From Acidovorax sp. FJL06 (GTDB taxonomy: Bacteria > Pseudomonadota > Gammaproteobacteria > Burkholderiales > Burkholderiaceae_C), in NCBI RefSeq assembly GCF_003852545.1, contig NZ_QAJR01000011.1, positions 85,590 through 149,589 on the forward strand: DNA of 64,000 nucleotides, in the 5' to 3' direction. How positions within the stretch are numbered: position 1 is the stretch's first letter; every line of letters begins with the position of its first letter. The translations under genes were made by a program, and so were the position numbers. Shown piece by piece: positions 1 to 7,951 of the stretch. The notes beneath the pieces were generated by a model. The model was given only the letters and a program-made list of their open reading frames with translations, had not been told where the DNA came from and made no database searches.

Positions 1-1
1 G

Positions 2-637
2 GACTTCAAGTCCAACGAATACCGCAAGCTCATCGGCGGCAGCCGCTACGAGCCCGAGGAAGAAAACCCGATGCTGGGCTTCCGGGGCGCGGCGCGCTAC
101 ATCAGCGAAGACTTCGGCGAGGCCTTTGCGATGGAGTGCGAGGCGCTCAAGCGCGTGCGCAACGACATGGGCCTGACCAACGTGCAGGTGATGGTGCCGT
201 TTGTGCGCACGCTGGGCCAGGCCGAGCGCGTGACCCGGCTGCTGGCCACCCACGGCCTCTCGCGTGGCAAGGACGACCTCAAGGTCATCATGATGTGCGA
301 GGTGCCGAGCAACGCCATCCTGGCCGATCGCTTCCTCGAGTTCTTCGACGGTTTCTCGATCGGCTCCAACGACCTGACCCAGCTCACCCTGGGTCTGGAC
401 CGTGACTCGGGCCTGGAGCTGCTGGCGCAGGACTTCGATGAGCGCGACCCGGCTGTGGAAGCACTGATCCACCAGGCCATCAAGGCCTGCCTGGCGCAGG
501 GCAAGTACGTCGGCATCTGCGGCCAGGGCCCCAGCGACCACCCTGACTTTGCGCAGTGGCTGGCCAAGGAAGGCATCTCGTCGATCTCGCTCAACCCCGA
601 CAGCGTGATCGCCACCTGGCAGCAATTGGCCGGCTGA
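2..637 (+). CDS. ppsA: Phosphoenolpyruvate synthase, C-terminal part
   Basis: This is the last 211 residues of PEP synthase (pyruvate, water dikinase), which makes phosphoenolpyruvate from pyruvate and ATP in gluconeogenesis. The reading frame is open from the window edge, so the phosphohistidine and ATP-grasp domains lie upstream and are not seen. The visible part is the TIM-barrel PEP-binding domain. It carries the motif ENPMLGFRG, the metal and substrate motif [27 protein letters not shown], and the catalytic cysteine motif [11 protein letters not shown], followed by the usual SLNPDSV end. Agreement with the family is continuous to the stop, so the gene looks intact at this end. Confidence 0.96.
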   Translation, partial: DFKSNEYRKLIGGSRYEPEEENPMLGFRGAARYISEDFGEAFAMECEALKRVRNDMGLTNVQVMVPFVRTLGQAERVTRLLATHGLSRGKDDLKVIMMCEVPSNAILADRFLEFFDGFSIGSNDLTQLTLGLDRDSGLELLAQDFDERDPAVEALIHQAIKACLAQGKYVGICGQGPSDHPDFAQWLAKEGISSISLNPDSVIATWQQLAG

Positions 638-709
638 TCCCCCGCAGGACCGAGGGCCGCATGTTCCATCTGCACCATTTGCCACTGCGCCCGTGATGCC
701 GTGCGTGTG

Positions 710-1060
710 ATGCAGCCCTTGTCCCCGCAAGCCCCGCGCCCCGCCGATGCCGAGATGGCCGGGCCGTTTCCGCCCGACCTGCACGACGTGCGCCACCTGT
801 GGCTCAAGGCGGGCTTGCTGCTGCTGTGGGCGGTGGTGTCGTTTGGCGCCACCTACTTCGCTCGCGACCTGCAGGTGCTGGTGGTCGGTGGCTGGCCCCT
901 GGGGTACTGGATCGCGGCCCAGGGGGCCGTGCTGGTGTTCATCGGCATCGTGGTGGCCTATGGCTGGGCCATGAACCACTTCGAGCGGCAGGACCTGGCG
1001 CGCCGCGAGGCGCAGGAGCCGTTGCCCTCGGCCCACGCCGCAGACCGCCCCCATGGCTGA
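710..1060 (+). CDS. Small subunit of VC_2705-type sodium/solute symporter (DUF4212)
   Basis: A protein of about 116 residues with two hydrophobic segments (roughly residues 25-47 and 60-83) and a charged C-terminal tail after NHFERQD. This is the DUF4212 pattern, the small partner of the VC_2705 type of sodium:solute symporter. Its stop overlaps the start of the large subunit by 8 bases, which supports a two-gene operon with translational coupling. The start is uncertain: ATG at 710 is chosen, but in-frame GTG codons at 701 and 707 are possible, and no clear ribosome binding site decides between them. The substrate is unknown; related pairs are often annotated as acetate or other monocarboxylate carriers. 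Confidence 0.85.
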   Translation: MQPLSPQAPRPADAEMAGPFPPDLHDVRHLWLKAGLLLLWAVVSFGATYFARDLQVLVVGGWPLGYWIAAQGAVLVFIGIVVAYGWAMNHFERQDLARREAQEPLPSAHAADRPHG

Positions 1061-3149
1061 GCGCAAGCCGGGCAGCGTGGATGGCGACCGCGCCTACCTG
1101 TGGCGGTTGCACCGCATCCTGGCGCTGTATGTGGCAGGGGTGCTGGGCTTTCTGGCCCTGATGACCTGGGCCGAGCGCCAGGGCCTTTCGCGCCACTGGA
1201 TCGGCCCGATCTTTCTCTTCCTCACCGTGATGGTCTATGCCGGCATTGGCGTGTATGGCCGCACCACGGACCCCGAGGACTACTACGTGGCGGGGCGGCG
1301 CATTCCGCCCATGTACAACGGCATGGCCACGGCGGCCGACTGGATGAGCGCCGCGTCGTTCATCAGCCTGTCGGGGGCGCTGTACCTGCAGGGCTTTTCG
1401 GGCACGCCGGGCCAGGCCGGTGGCCTGGCCTACCTGCTGGGGTGGACGGGCGGGTTCTGCCTGGTGGCGATGCTGATTGCGCCGCATCTGCGGGCCATGA
1501 AGCTCTACACCGTGCCCGACTTCTTCCATGTGCGCTTTGGCGGCCGCTGGCCGCGCGTGATTGCCGCACTGGCGGCCGTGCTGTGCTCCTTCACCTACGT
1601 GGTGGCGCAGATCTACGGTGTGGGGCTGATCGCCTCGCGCCTCACGGGCGTGCAGTTCGAGATCGGCATCATGCTGGGCCTGGGCGGCGTGCTGCTGTGC
1701 TCGTTCCTGGGGGGCATGCGTGCCATCACCTGGACGCAGGTGGCGCAGTACGTGGTGCTGCTGCTGGCGTTCATGATCCCGGTGTCGTGGCTGGCCTACA
1801 AGCAGCTGGGCAACCCGCTGGCGCCGCTGGTGTATGGCGAGCAGATCAGCAAGATTGCCGACCTGGAGGCGCAGCTCTTGGATTCGCCGGCCGAGCACCA
1901 GGTGGTGCAGGCCTACCTGCAGCGCGCCAAGGACTTCGAGGCGCGCCTGCAGAATGTGGAGGTATCGCTGGAGCGCGAGCGTGAGAAGGGGCGCGAACGC
2001 ATCCGGGCCCTGCGGGCCCAGAACGCCGATGTGGGTTTGATCGTCTCGGCCAGCCGCGAGCTGGCGGCACTGCCGCGCGACGCGGCGTCGGCCCGAGAAC
2101 GCTGGACCCGCGAAATGCGCGAGAACTACGAGCGTGCGCGCCCCCTGGGCGGATTGCCCGCGCACAGCCAGGCCTATGCAGGCGACCCCGACGGCACGCC
2201 CGACGAGCAGCGCGACTACGAACTCGCGCGCCGCAACTTTCTCGCGCTCATGTTCTGCCTGATGGTGGGCACGGCGGGGCTGCCGCACCTGCTGACCCGC
2301 TACTACACCTCGCCCTCGGTGTCGGCGGCGCGCGCGTCGGTGGGCTGGTCGCTGTTCTTCATCGCGCTGCTGTACCTCAGTGCGCCGGCGCTGGCCGTGC
2401 TGGTGAAGTTCGAGGTCATGCAGAACCTGGTGGGCAGCAGTTTCGAGGCACTGCCCACCTGGATGGCGCAGTGGGCGCGGGTGGACAGCTCGCTGCTGTC
2501 GGTGGAAGACGTGAATGGCGACGGCCTGATCCAGTTTGGCGAGATCCGGCTGGGGGCCGATCTCATCATGCTGGCCACCCCCGAGCTGGGGGGGTTGCCC
2601 TATGTGGTGTCGGGCCTGGTGGCGGCCGGCGGGCTGGCGGCGGCGCTCTCGACGGCCGATGGCCTGCTGCTCACCATCAGCAATGCGTTGGTGCGCGACC
2701 TGTACTTCCAGGGGTCGCGGCGCCAGGCATCGCCCGAGCAGAGGGTGATATTGACCAAGTTCACGCTGCTGGCCGTGGCCCTGTCGGCGGCCTTCGTGGC
2801 CGCGCTCAAGCCCTCCGAGATCCTGCCCATGGTGTCGGCCTCGTTCTCGCTGGCCGCATCGGCCTTTGTGCCCGCCATGGTGCTGGGCATCTTCTGGCGC
2901 GGCACCACGCGGCAGGGGGCAGTGGCGGGCATGCTGGGCGGGCTGGCCGTCACGGTGTACTACCTGCTGTCCCATGTGCCCGCCGTGCAGGTGCTGCCCC
3001 GCTGGCTGCTGGCCGACGGGCTGTGGTTCGGCATCCAGCCCATCTCGGCCGGGGTGTTTGGCGTGCCCTGCGGGTTGCTGCTCACGCTGGTCGTGAGCTG
3101 GATCACGCGCCCCGCCCCAGCCTTGCCGCGCATCCGCTCCGAAATGTAG
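1053..3149 (+). CDS. Sodium:solute symporter, VC_2705 subfamily, large subunit
   Basis: A 698-residue member of the SSS family (LeuT fold). The N-terminal half shows the family motif DYYVAGRRIPPMYNGMATAA and many membrane helices (YLLGWTGGF, YTVPDFFHVRFG, TWTQVAQYVVLL). Two parts are not membrane. A charged, heptad-like stretch at about residues 263-391 (ADLEAQLL ... REREKGRERIRALRAQ) looks like a coiled-coil insert. A loop beginning at Asp486 reads DVNGDGLIQFGE, a perfect EF-hand-like calcium-binding pattern ending at Glu497. The C-terminal half returns to membrane helices (GGLAAALSTADGLLL is an SSS core motif). It works with the overlapping DUF4212 subunit. The substrate cannot be told from sequence. 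Confidence 0.9.
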   Translation: MAERKPGSVDGDRAYLWRLHRILALYVAGVLGFLALMTWAERQGLSRHWIGPIFLFLTVMVYAGIGVYGRTTDPEDYYVAGRRIPPMYNGMATAADWMSAASFISLSGALYLQGFSGTPGQAGGLAYLLGWTGGFCLVAMLIAPHLRAMKLYTVPDFFHVRFGGRWPRVIAALAAVLCSFTYVVAQIYGVGLIASRLTGVQFEIGIMLGLGGVLLCSFLGGMRAITWTQVAQYVVLLLAFMIPVSWLAYKQLGNPLAPLVYGEQISKIADLEAQLLDSPAEHQVVQAYLQRAKDFEARLQNVEVSLEREREKGRERIRALRAQNADVGLIVSASRELAALPRDAASARERWTREMRENYERARPLGGLPAHSQAYAGDPDGTPDEQRDYELARRNFLALMFCLMVGTAGLPHLLTRYYTSPSVSAARASVGWSLFFIALLYLSAPALAVLVKFEVMQNLVGSSFEALPTWMAQWARVDSSLLSVEDVNGDGLIQFGEIRLGADLIMLATPELGGLPYVVSGLVAAGGLAAALSTADGLLLTISNALVRDLYFQGSRRQASPEQRVILTKFTLLAVALSAAFVAALKPSEILPMVSASFSLAASAFVPAMVLGIFWRGTTRQGAVAGMLGGLAVTVYYLLSHVPAVQVLPRWLLADGLWFGIQPISAGVFGVPCGLLLTLVVSWITRPAPALPRIRSEM

Positions 3150-3305
3150 GCACGGCGGCCGGGCGGGCCTGGCGGTGTTTATGTGTAAACCCCGATTTCC
3201 ATGGGTGCCAAAACATGGGATTCTGGGTCATTGGCGATGGGCAGCCGGCTGGCTTTGCATCGCTACATCGCACATCGCAATCGTTGCAATACAACTAGGA
3301 GACGC

Positions 3306-3839
3306 ATGGTTCTTGTCAAAACCCAGGCGGGGCAGGAGGCACTCAAGGATCGACGGGGCAGTTTGAGTTCACGCCAGCGTTCGGCCTTCATCCTGTTTGA
3401 TGGCAAACGCACCACGGGGGAAATTCTGGCGGCCACGGCGGCCATGGGCATTACGCAGGACGATGTTCAGACCATGATTGCCCAGGGGCTGTTGGCGCCC
3501 CTGTCCGGGCAGCATCTTCCGGCGGCCGCCGCCGTCGCCGCAGTAGCAGCAGCAACCAGCATGGCGCCGACGCCCGGTGCTGTGGAGGCGCCGGGCACCG
3601 ACCTCGGGACCATCGCCTCGCCCGTGGAAGGCTCCGGGCGCTCGCCCAAGGAGCGCTACCAGGCCGCCTATCCGATTGCCACGGAGCTGACCGCAGGGCT
3701 GGGGCTGCGCGGCTTCCGCTTGAATCTGGCGGTGGAGGGGGCGGGCAATTTCGATGATCTGGCCGCCCTGGCGCCCAAGATCCGCGAGGCCGTGGGCGAT
3801 GCCCGGTTCGAGCGGCTGGACCAGGCACTGTTCGACTGA
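3306..3839 (+). CDS. Hypothetical protein upstream of the wsp operon
   Basis: I do not recognise this 177-residue protein. The start at 3306 is chosen because AGGAGA lies just upstream; the frame is open further upstream but without support. The N-terminal 65 residues (SSRQRSAFILFDGKRTTGEIL ... GITQDDVQTMIAQGLL) look like a small helical, winged-helix-like unit. An Ala/Pro-rich linker follows (about 70-115), then a helical C-terminal part with PKERYQAAYPIATELTAGLG and ending DARFERLDQALFD. There is no signal peptide or membrane segment, so it should be cytosolic. It sits 105 bases before wspA on the same strand and could be co-transcribed with it. A link to Wsp signalling is inference from position only. 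Confidence 0.75.
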   Translation: MVLVKTQAGQEALKDRRGSLSSRQRSAFILFDGKRTTGEILAATAAMGITQDDVQTMIAQGLLAPLSGQHLPAAAAVAAVAAATSMAPTPGAVEAPGTDLGTIASPVEGSGRSPKERYQAAYPIATELTAGLGLRGFRLNLAVEGAGNFDDLAALAPKIREAVGDARFERLDQALFD

Positions 3840-3944
3840 TCGCAATCGCTCGGTGGACGATGACGGCTGCGCCGTTGCAGGGGCGGGACTGCATGGTGCC
3901 CGGGCTCCAGAGACCAAGGCCTTGCCGGGCCAGGAGGTAAAAGG

Positions 3945-5582
3945 ATGAGAGGGATGAATGTCAGTCAACGCATGACCGCCAGTTTCGCGTTGATCATTGC
4001 CGTGATGCTGGGCATGGCAGCCACCTTCTATACCCGGGCCGAGTCGAATCAGGCCCGGGCGCAGCGGGTCAAGCAATCCGATCTGGAGGGGGTGGTCGTT
4101 GCCGCGCGCCTGCGCTCTGCCATCACCGACCACCACCTGCTCACCCAGGACCTGCTGCTCAGCAGCGTGGGCCGTGACCAGCGTCAAAACAACGGCATGA
4201 AGGCGGCCTATGAGAGGCTGGCGGCCGTGGCCGAGGAGGTGCGGAAAGGGGCCGATGCGTACCCGCCCACCATCACCCTCAGCGAAGACCGGGAGGCTTT
4301 TCGCGCGCTGCAGGCGGACTGGAAGATTTACCTCGGCCTGCACCAGCAGCTGGTGGCGCTGCTGGAAGACGGCCGGCAGGCCCAGGCGCTGCAATTCTCC
4401 AGGCAGGAGGTCGTGCCCGTCTGGCACCGGCTGCACGGGCACCTGATGACCATGATCGACCTGAACCAGCGCGAAATCGTCGGGGCAATGGACGATGTGG
4501 AGCGGATCGCCATTGAAAACCAGCGGCTGACGCTGTGGGCGCTGCTGCTGGCGGTGCTGGTCGCCACGGCCTGCGGTGTGTTGCTGAGCCGTTCCATCCA
4601 GCGCCCCATCCAGGGCATCCTGGCCGGCATGAAGCTCTTGGGCACGGGCGACCTCTCCGGCCGACTGAGCCTGGGCAGCCGTGATGAGTTCGCACGCATC
4701 GAGGAGGGCTTCAACGCCATGGCCGATTCGCTGCGCGAGCTGGTCTCGCAGACACAGCGCTCGGCGGTGCAGCTGACCACCTCGATCACGGAGATCGCCG
4801 CCACGTCCAAGCAGCAGCAGGCCACCGTCACCGAGACAGCCGCCACAACCAGCGAGATCGGCGCCACATCGCGCGAGATCTCCGCCACGTCGCGCGAACT
4901 GGGGCGCACGATGCGCGAGGTGTCGGCGGCGACCGAGCAGACGGCGGTCGCAGCGGGCTCGGGCCAGATGGGGGTTGCGCGCATGGGCGAGGTCATGCAC
5001 CAGCTGACCAGCGCGGCCGAGCTGGTCAGCGCCAAGCTGGCCTTGCTCAACGAAAAGGCCGGTGGCATCAACCAGGTGGTCACCACCATCGTCAAGGTGG
5101 CGGACCAGACCAACCTGCTCTCGCTGAACGCGGCGATCGAGGCCGAAAAGGCCGGTGAATACGGCCGTGGCTTTGCCGTGGTGGCCACCGAGGTGCGCCG
5201 CCTGGCCGACCAGACTGCGGTGGCCACCTACGACATCGAGCAGATGGTGCGGGAGATCCAGTCCGCCGTGTCGGCGGGGGTGATGGGCATGGACAAGTTT
5301 TCCGAGGAGGTGCGCCGGGGCAACGCCGAGATGGGCCAGGTGGGCGAGCAGCTCTCGCAGATCATCCAGCAGATCCAGGCACTGGCGCCGCGCGTGCAAC
5401 TGGTCAGCGAGGGGATGCAGACGCAGTCCGGCGGCGCCGAGCAGATCGAGCAGGCGCTGGGGCAGCTCAGCGAGGCCAGCGGCCAGACCGTGGACTCGCT
5501 GCGCCAGGCGGGCCTGGCGATCGACGGCATGAACGAGGTCGCGCATGGCCTGCGCCTAGGTGTCAGCCGTTTCAAGGTATGA
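3945..5582 (+). CDS. wspA: Wsp pathway methyl-accepting chemoreceptor WspA
   Basis: A 545-residue chemoreceptor. Membrane helix 1 is at about 12-29, a periplasmic helical ligand domain at 30-195, helix 2 at about 196-215, HAMP at 213-265, then a long cytoplasmic signalling domain. The tip reads [20 protein letters not shown] with [20 protein letters not shown], the WspA form rather than the usual FQTN form. In Pseudomonas, WspA responds to surface contact or envelope stress and drives the WspE kinase. AGGAGG at 3932-3937 is spaced correctly for ATG 3945. It is the first gene of seven in the order A-B-C-D-E-F-R, and the identity of the whole set rests on that order plus the receptor type. Confidence 0.92.
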   Translation: MRGMNVSQRMTASFALIIAVMLGMAATFYTRAESNQARAQRVKQSDLEGVVVAARLRSAITDHHLLTQDLLLSSVGRDQRQNNGMKAAYERLAAVAEEVRKGADAYPPTITLSEDREAFRALQADWKIYLGLHQQLVALLEDGRQAQALQFSRQEVVPVWHRLHGHLMTMIDLNQREIVGAMDDVERIAIENQRLTLWALLLAVLVATACGVLLSRSIQRPIQGILAGMKLLGTGDLSGRLSLGSRDEFARIEEGFNAMADSLRELVSQTQRSAVQLTTSITEIAATSKQQQATVTETAATTSEIGATSREISATSRELGRTMREVSAATEQTAVAAGSGQMGVARMGEVMHQLTSAAELVSAKLALLNEKAGGINQVVTTIVKVADQTNLLSLNAAIEAEKAGEYGRGFAVVATEVRRLADQTAVATYDIEQMVREIQSAVSAGVMGMDKFSEEVRRGNAEMGQVGEQLSQIIQQIQALAPRVQLVSEGMQTQSGGAEQIEQALGQLSEASGQTVDSLRQAGLAIDGMNEVAHGLRLGVSRFKV

Positions 5583-5585
5583 GCC

Positions 5586-6059
5586 ATGAGCGAACGTGCG
5601 GGCGAGTTGCACCTGCTGTTCAGCCTCGGGGCTGACCGCTATGCGCTGCCAGCGTCCGAGGTGAGCGAGGTGCTGCCGCTGCAGCGGCTCAAGCAACTGC
5701 CCGAAGCGCCCGCCTGGGTGGCGGGGTTGTTGGCGTACCGGGGCGGGATGGTTCCGGTGCTGGACCTGTGCCAGCGCGTGCTGGGCCGGCCTGCCAACGT
5801 GCGCACCAGCACCCGCCTGGTGCTGGTGCGGCACCCTGAGGTCTTTGGCGGGCGCCTGCTCGGCCTGGTGCTCGAACAGGCGAGCCGGGTGGACCGGCTG
5901 CCGATGGAAGATGCACAGCCGGTGGGGCTTGCGCGCCAGCCCGGCTACCTGGGGGCCGTGCAGGAAACCGCGCCGCATGGCCTGGTGCAGCGCATCCGTG
6001 TGGCCGGGCTGCTGCCCCCCGATGTGGCCGAACTCCTGGTGAATGCTGCCGATGCTTGA
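5586..6059 (+). CDS. wspB: CheW-like coupling protein WspB
   Basis: A single CheW domain of 157 residues. It has the expected pattern: LLFSLGADRYALPASEVSEVLP at the N terminus, then GLLAYRGGMVPVLDL and LGLVLEQASRVDRLP. It should link the receptor WspA to the kinase WspE in the membrane array. It begins three bases after the wspA stop and its end overlaps the start of wspC, so it is translated as part of the operon. One of two CheW-type proteins in the cluster; this one lacks the cysteine-rich N-terminal extension seen in WspD. Confidence 0.9.
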   Translation: MSERAGELHLLFSLGADRYALPASEVSEVLPLQRLKQLPEAPAWVAGLLAYRGGMVPVLDLCQRVLGRPANVRTSTRLVLVRHPEVFGGRLLGLVLEQASRVDRLPMEDAQPVGLARQPGYLGAVQETAPHGLVQRIRVAGLLPPDVAELLVNAADA

Positions 6060-7308
6060 GCACTGCGAACAGCTGCTGAAAACGCTGATCGGGCTCGACA
6101 TCGAGGCGATTGGGCGCAGTGCGCTGGAGCGCGCGCTGCGTGAGCGCCTGGAAGCGCTTCAATTGGGCCAGGCGGCCTATGGGGCGCTGCTGGAAGGCTC
6201 TGCCGCCGAACAGCAGGCGCTGGTCGAAGCCATCGTCGTGCCCGAGACCTGGTTCTTTCGCTACCCGGAGGCCTTCGCGCTCCTGGCCGAACGCGCACGG
6301 GCATTGCGCGCGCAGCGGGGGGCTCTGCAGCCCGTGCGCATTCTGAGCCTGCCTTGCTCGACGGGCGAGGAGCCGTACTCCATCGCGATGTGCCTGCTCG
6401 ATGCTGGTTTCTCGGCGGTCGAACTGCGCGTCGATGCTGTCGATGTGAGCCTGCGTGCGCTCGACGCCGCCGCCACGGCGCGCTATGGCGCCAACGCCTT
6501 TCGCAGTGCGGACCTGGGCTTTCGCGAGCGGTACTTTCGGGCCGATGGCAGCAGCCATGTGCTGTGCGATGCCGTGCGCGGCGTGGTGAATTTCCGGCCT
6601 GGCAACCTGCTCGACGCCAGCTTTGCGCTGGGCGCGGCGGGCTACGACTTTGTGTTTTGCCGCAATCTGCTGATCTACTTCGACCGCGCAACCCAGATGC
6701 AGGCCCTGGCGCGGCTGGAGCGCTGGCTGGCCCCCGAGGGGCTGCTCTTTGTCGGCCCGGCCGAGGCGGGCATGATCCGGCAGCAGGGCCTGCCCGCGCT
6801 GGAGCGCGCGCAGAGTTTTGCGTTTGCGCGGCGTGCGGCGGCCATGGCCCCTGCTTCTGCCCCCGTGCCGGCGTGGCCGGTCGCCCGCCCAGCGGTTGCG
6901 GCAGGGCCGACACCGCGTGCGGTGGCCCCGCCGCGCCGCGCATTCGCCCCGGCCATGGCCACGCCTTCTGTGCCGGCCGCAGATCCCGCAGCGCAAACCG
7001 GTTTGGCGCAGATCGAGCGCCTGGCCGACAGCGGGCGCACCGCCGAGGCCCTGGCGGCCTGTGCCCGGCACCTGCAGTCGTTTGGCCCTTCGGCGGCACT
7101 GTTCTACTGGTGGGGCTTGCTGTGCGATGGGGAGCGGCGTGTTGCTGATGCCGAGGGCTACTACCGCAAGGCCCTCTACCTGGAGCCGCGCCACCCCGAG
7201 GCGCTGGCCCATCTGGCGGCGCTGCTGGCAGCGCGTGGCGACCAGAGCGGCGCACGCCGGCTGCAGCAGCGGCTGAAACCGGAAGGAGGCCGCCATGCAG
7301 GGCCTTGA
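6043..7308 (+). CDS. wspC: CheR-type methyltransferase with TPR tail, WspC
   Basis: A 421-residue chemoreceptor methyltransferase that would methylate WspA glutamates using S-adenosylmethionine and so adapt the pathway. The CheR part carries ETWFFRY (68-74), the SAM-binding motif RILSLPCSTGEEPYSIAM (starting at 99), and FVFCRNLLIYFDR. After about residue 280 an Ala/Pro-rich linker leads to a TPR-like helical tail (ALFYWWGLLCDGERRVADAEG and YRKALYLEPRHPEALAHLAAL), as in Pseudomonas WspC. It overlaps wspB by 17 bases and wspD by 14. ATG 6052 is an alternative start. Confidence 0.92.
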   Translation: MLPMLEHCEQLLKTLIGLDIEAIGRSALERALRERLEALQLGQAAYGALLEGSAAEQQALVEAIVVPETWFFRYPEAFALLAERARALRAQRGALQPVRILSLPCSTGEEPYSIAMCLLDAGFSAVELRVDAVDVSLRALDAAATARYGANAFRSADLGFRERYFRADGSSHVLCDAVRGVVNFRPGNLLDASFALGAAGYDFVFCRNLLIYFDRATQMQALARLERWLAPEGLLFVGPAEAGMIRQQGLPALERAQSFAFARRAAAMAPASAPVPAWPVARPAVAAGPTPRAVAPPRRAFAPAMATPSVPAADPAAQTGLAQIERLADSGRTAEALAACARHLQSFGPSAALFYWWGLLCDGERRVADAEGYYRKALYLEPRHPEALAHLAALLAARGDQSGARRLQQRLKPEGGRHAGP

Positions 7309-7951
7309 AGGCACCGAGCTGTACGCCTGCTGGCAGCACATTGGCGTGCAGGGTGACCGCTCCTGCGAGAGGCTGGCGGCCCATGTGCATTGCCGCAACT
7401 GCGAGCGCCATGCCGAAGCGGCGATGTGGCTGCTCGACCGCCATGCGCTGCAGCTGGGGGATGCCGACGCGCCGCCGCCCCCCGAGGCGCCGGCGGCAAA
7501 GACCCGCCCGGCGCTGCTTTTCCGTGTCGGCCAGGACTGGCTGGCGCTGGACCCGGGGCAACTGCTCGAAGTGGCACCGGTCAGCACCATCCATGGCCTG
7601 CCCTATCGCCATGGCCGGGTGCTGCTGGGGGTGTGCAATGTGCGTGGCGTGCTCGTGCCGGCGCTGGCCTTGGGCCCGCTGCTGGGGCTGGAGGCGGCCG
7701 GGGTGGGGGGCGTGCCGGGAGGGCGCCCGCGCCACCTGATCCTGGATGCCCCTGGCGGTGCGCTCGTGCTGCCGGTGGACGAGGTAGATGGCGTGCAGGC
7801 CGTGCCCCAGGCCGCCCTGGTGCCCGCCCACCAGGGCAGCAGCCTGCCAGCGAGCCGGCTGGCGCAGCATGCCTTCCAGTGGCAGCAGCGCAGTGTCACC
7901 TGGCTGGACGCACAGCATCTCGCGCAGGCCTTGCAGGAGAGCCTGCGATGA
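7295..7951 (+). CDS. wspD: CheW-like coupling protein WspD with Cys-rich N terminus
   Basis: A 218-residue CheW-type coupling protein. The first 60 residues form a small extra region with the spaced motif CW-x2-IG-x2-GD-x-SC and then HVHCRNCERH. The cysteines and histidines could bind a metal or form a redox-sensitive site. A similar N-terminal motif is, as I recall, typical of WspD and separates it from WspB. A CheW domain follows (LLFRVGQDWLALDPGQLLEV, RHGRVLLGVCNVRGVLVPAL, PGGALVLPVDEVDGVQ). A strong GGAAGGAGG site is inside the end of wspC. The stop overlaps the wspE start by four bases (ATGA). Confidence 0.9.
   Translation: MQGLEGTELYACWQHIGVQGDRSCERLAAHVHCRNCERHAEAAMWLLDRHALQLGDADAPPPPEAPAAKTRPALLFRVGQDWLALDPGQLLEVAPVSTIHGLPYRHGRVLLGVCNVRGVLVPALALGPLLGLEAAGVGGVPGGRPRHLILDAPGGALVLPVDEVDGVQAVPQAALVPAHQGSSLPASRLAQHAFQWQQRSVTWLDAQHLAQALQESLR

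Noticed and set aside
939-2975. A 678-codon open frame on the minus strand over the symporter
   Set aside because: It is antisense to a clear SSS symporter and its translation is rich in His/Gln/Arg, typical of GC-rich shadows.
7390-7947. Upstream extension of wspE
   Set aside because: The frame is open, but this part is the shadow of wspD. The real start is the ATGA overlap at 7948.
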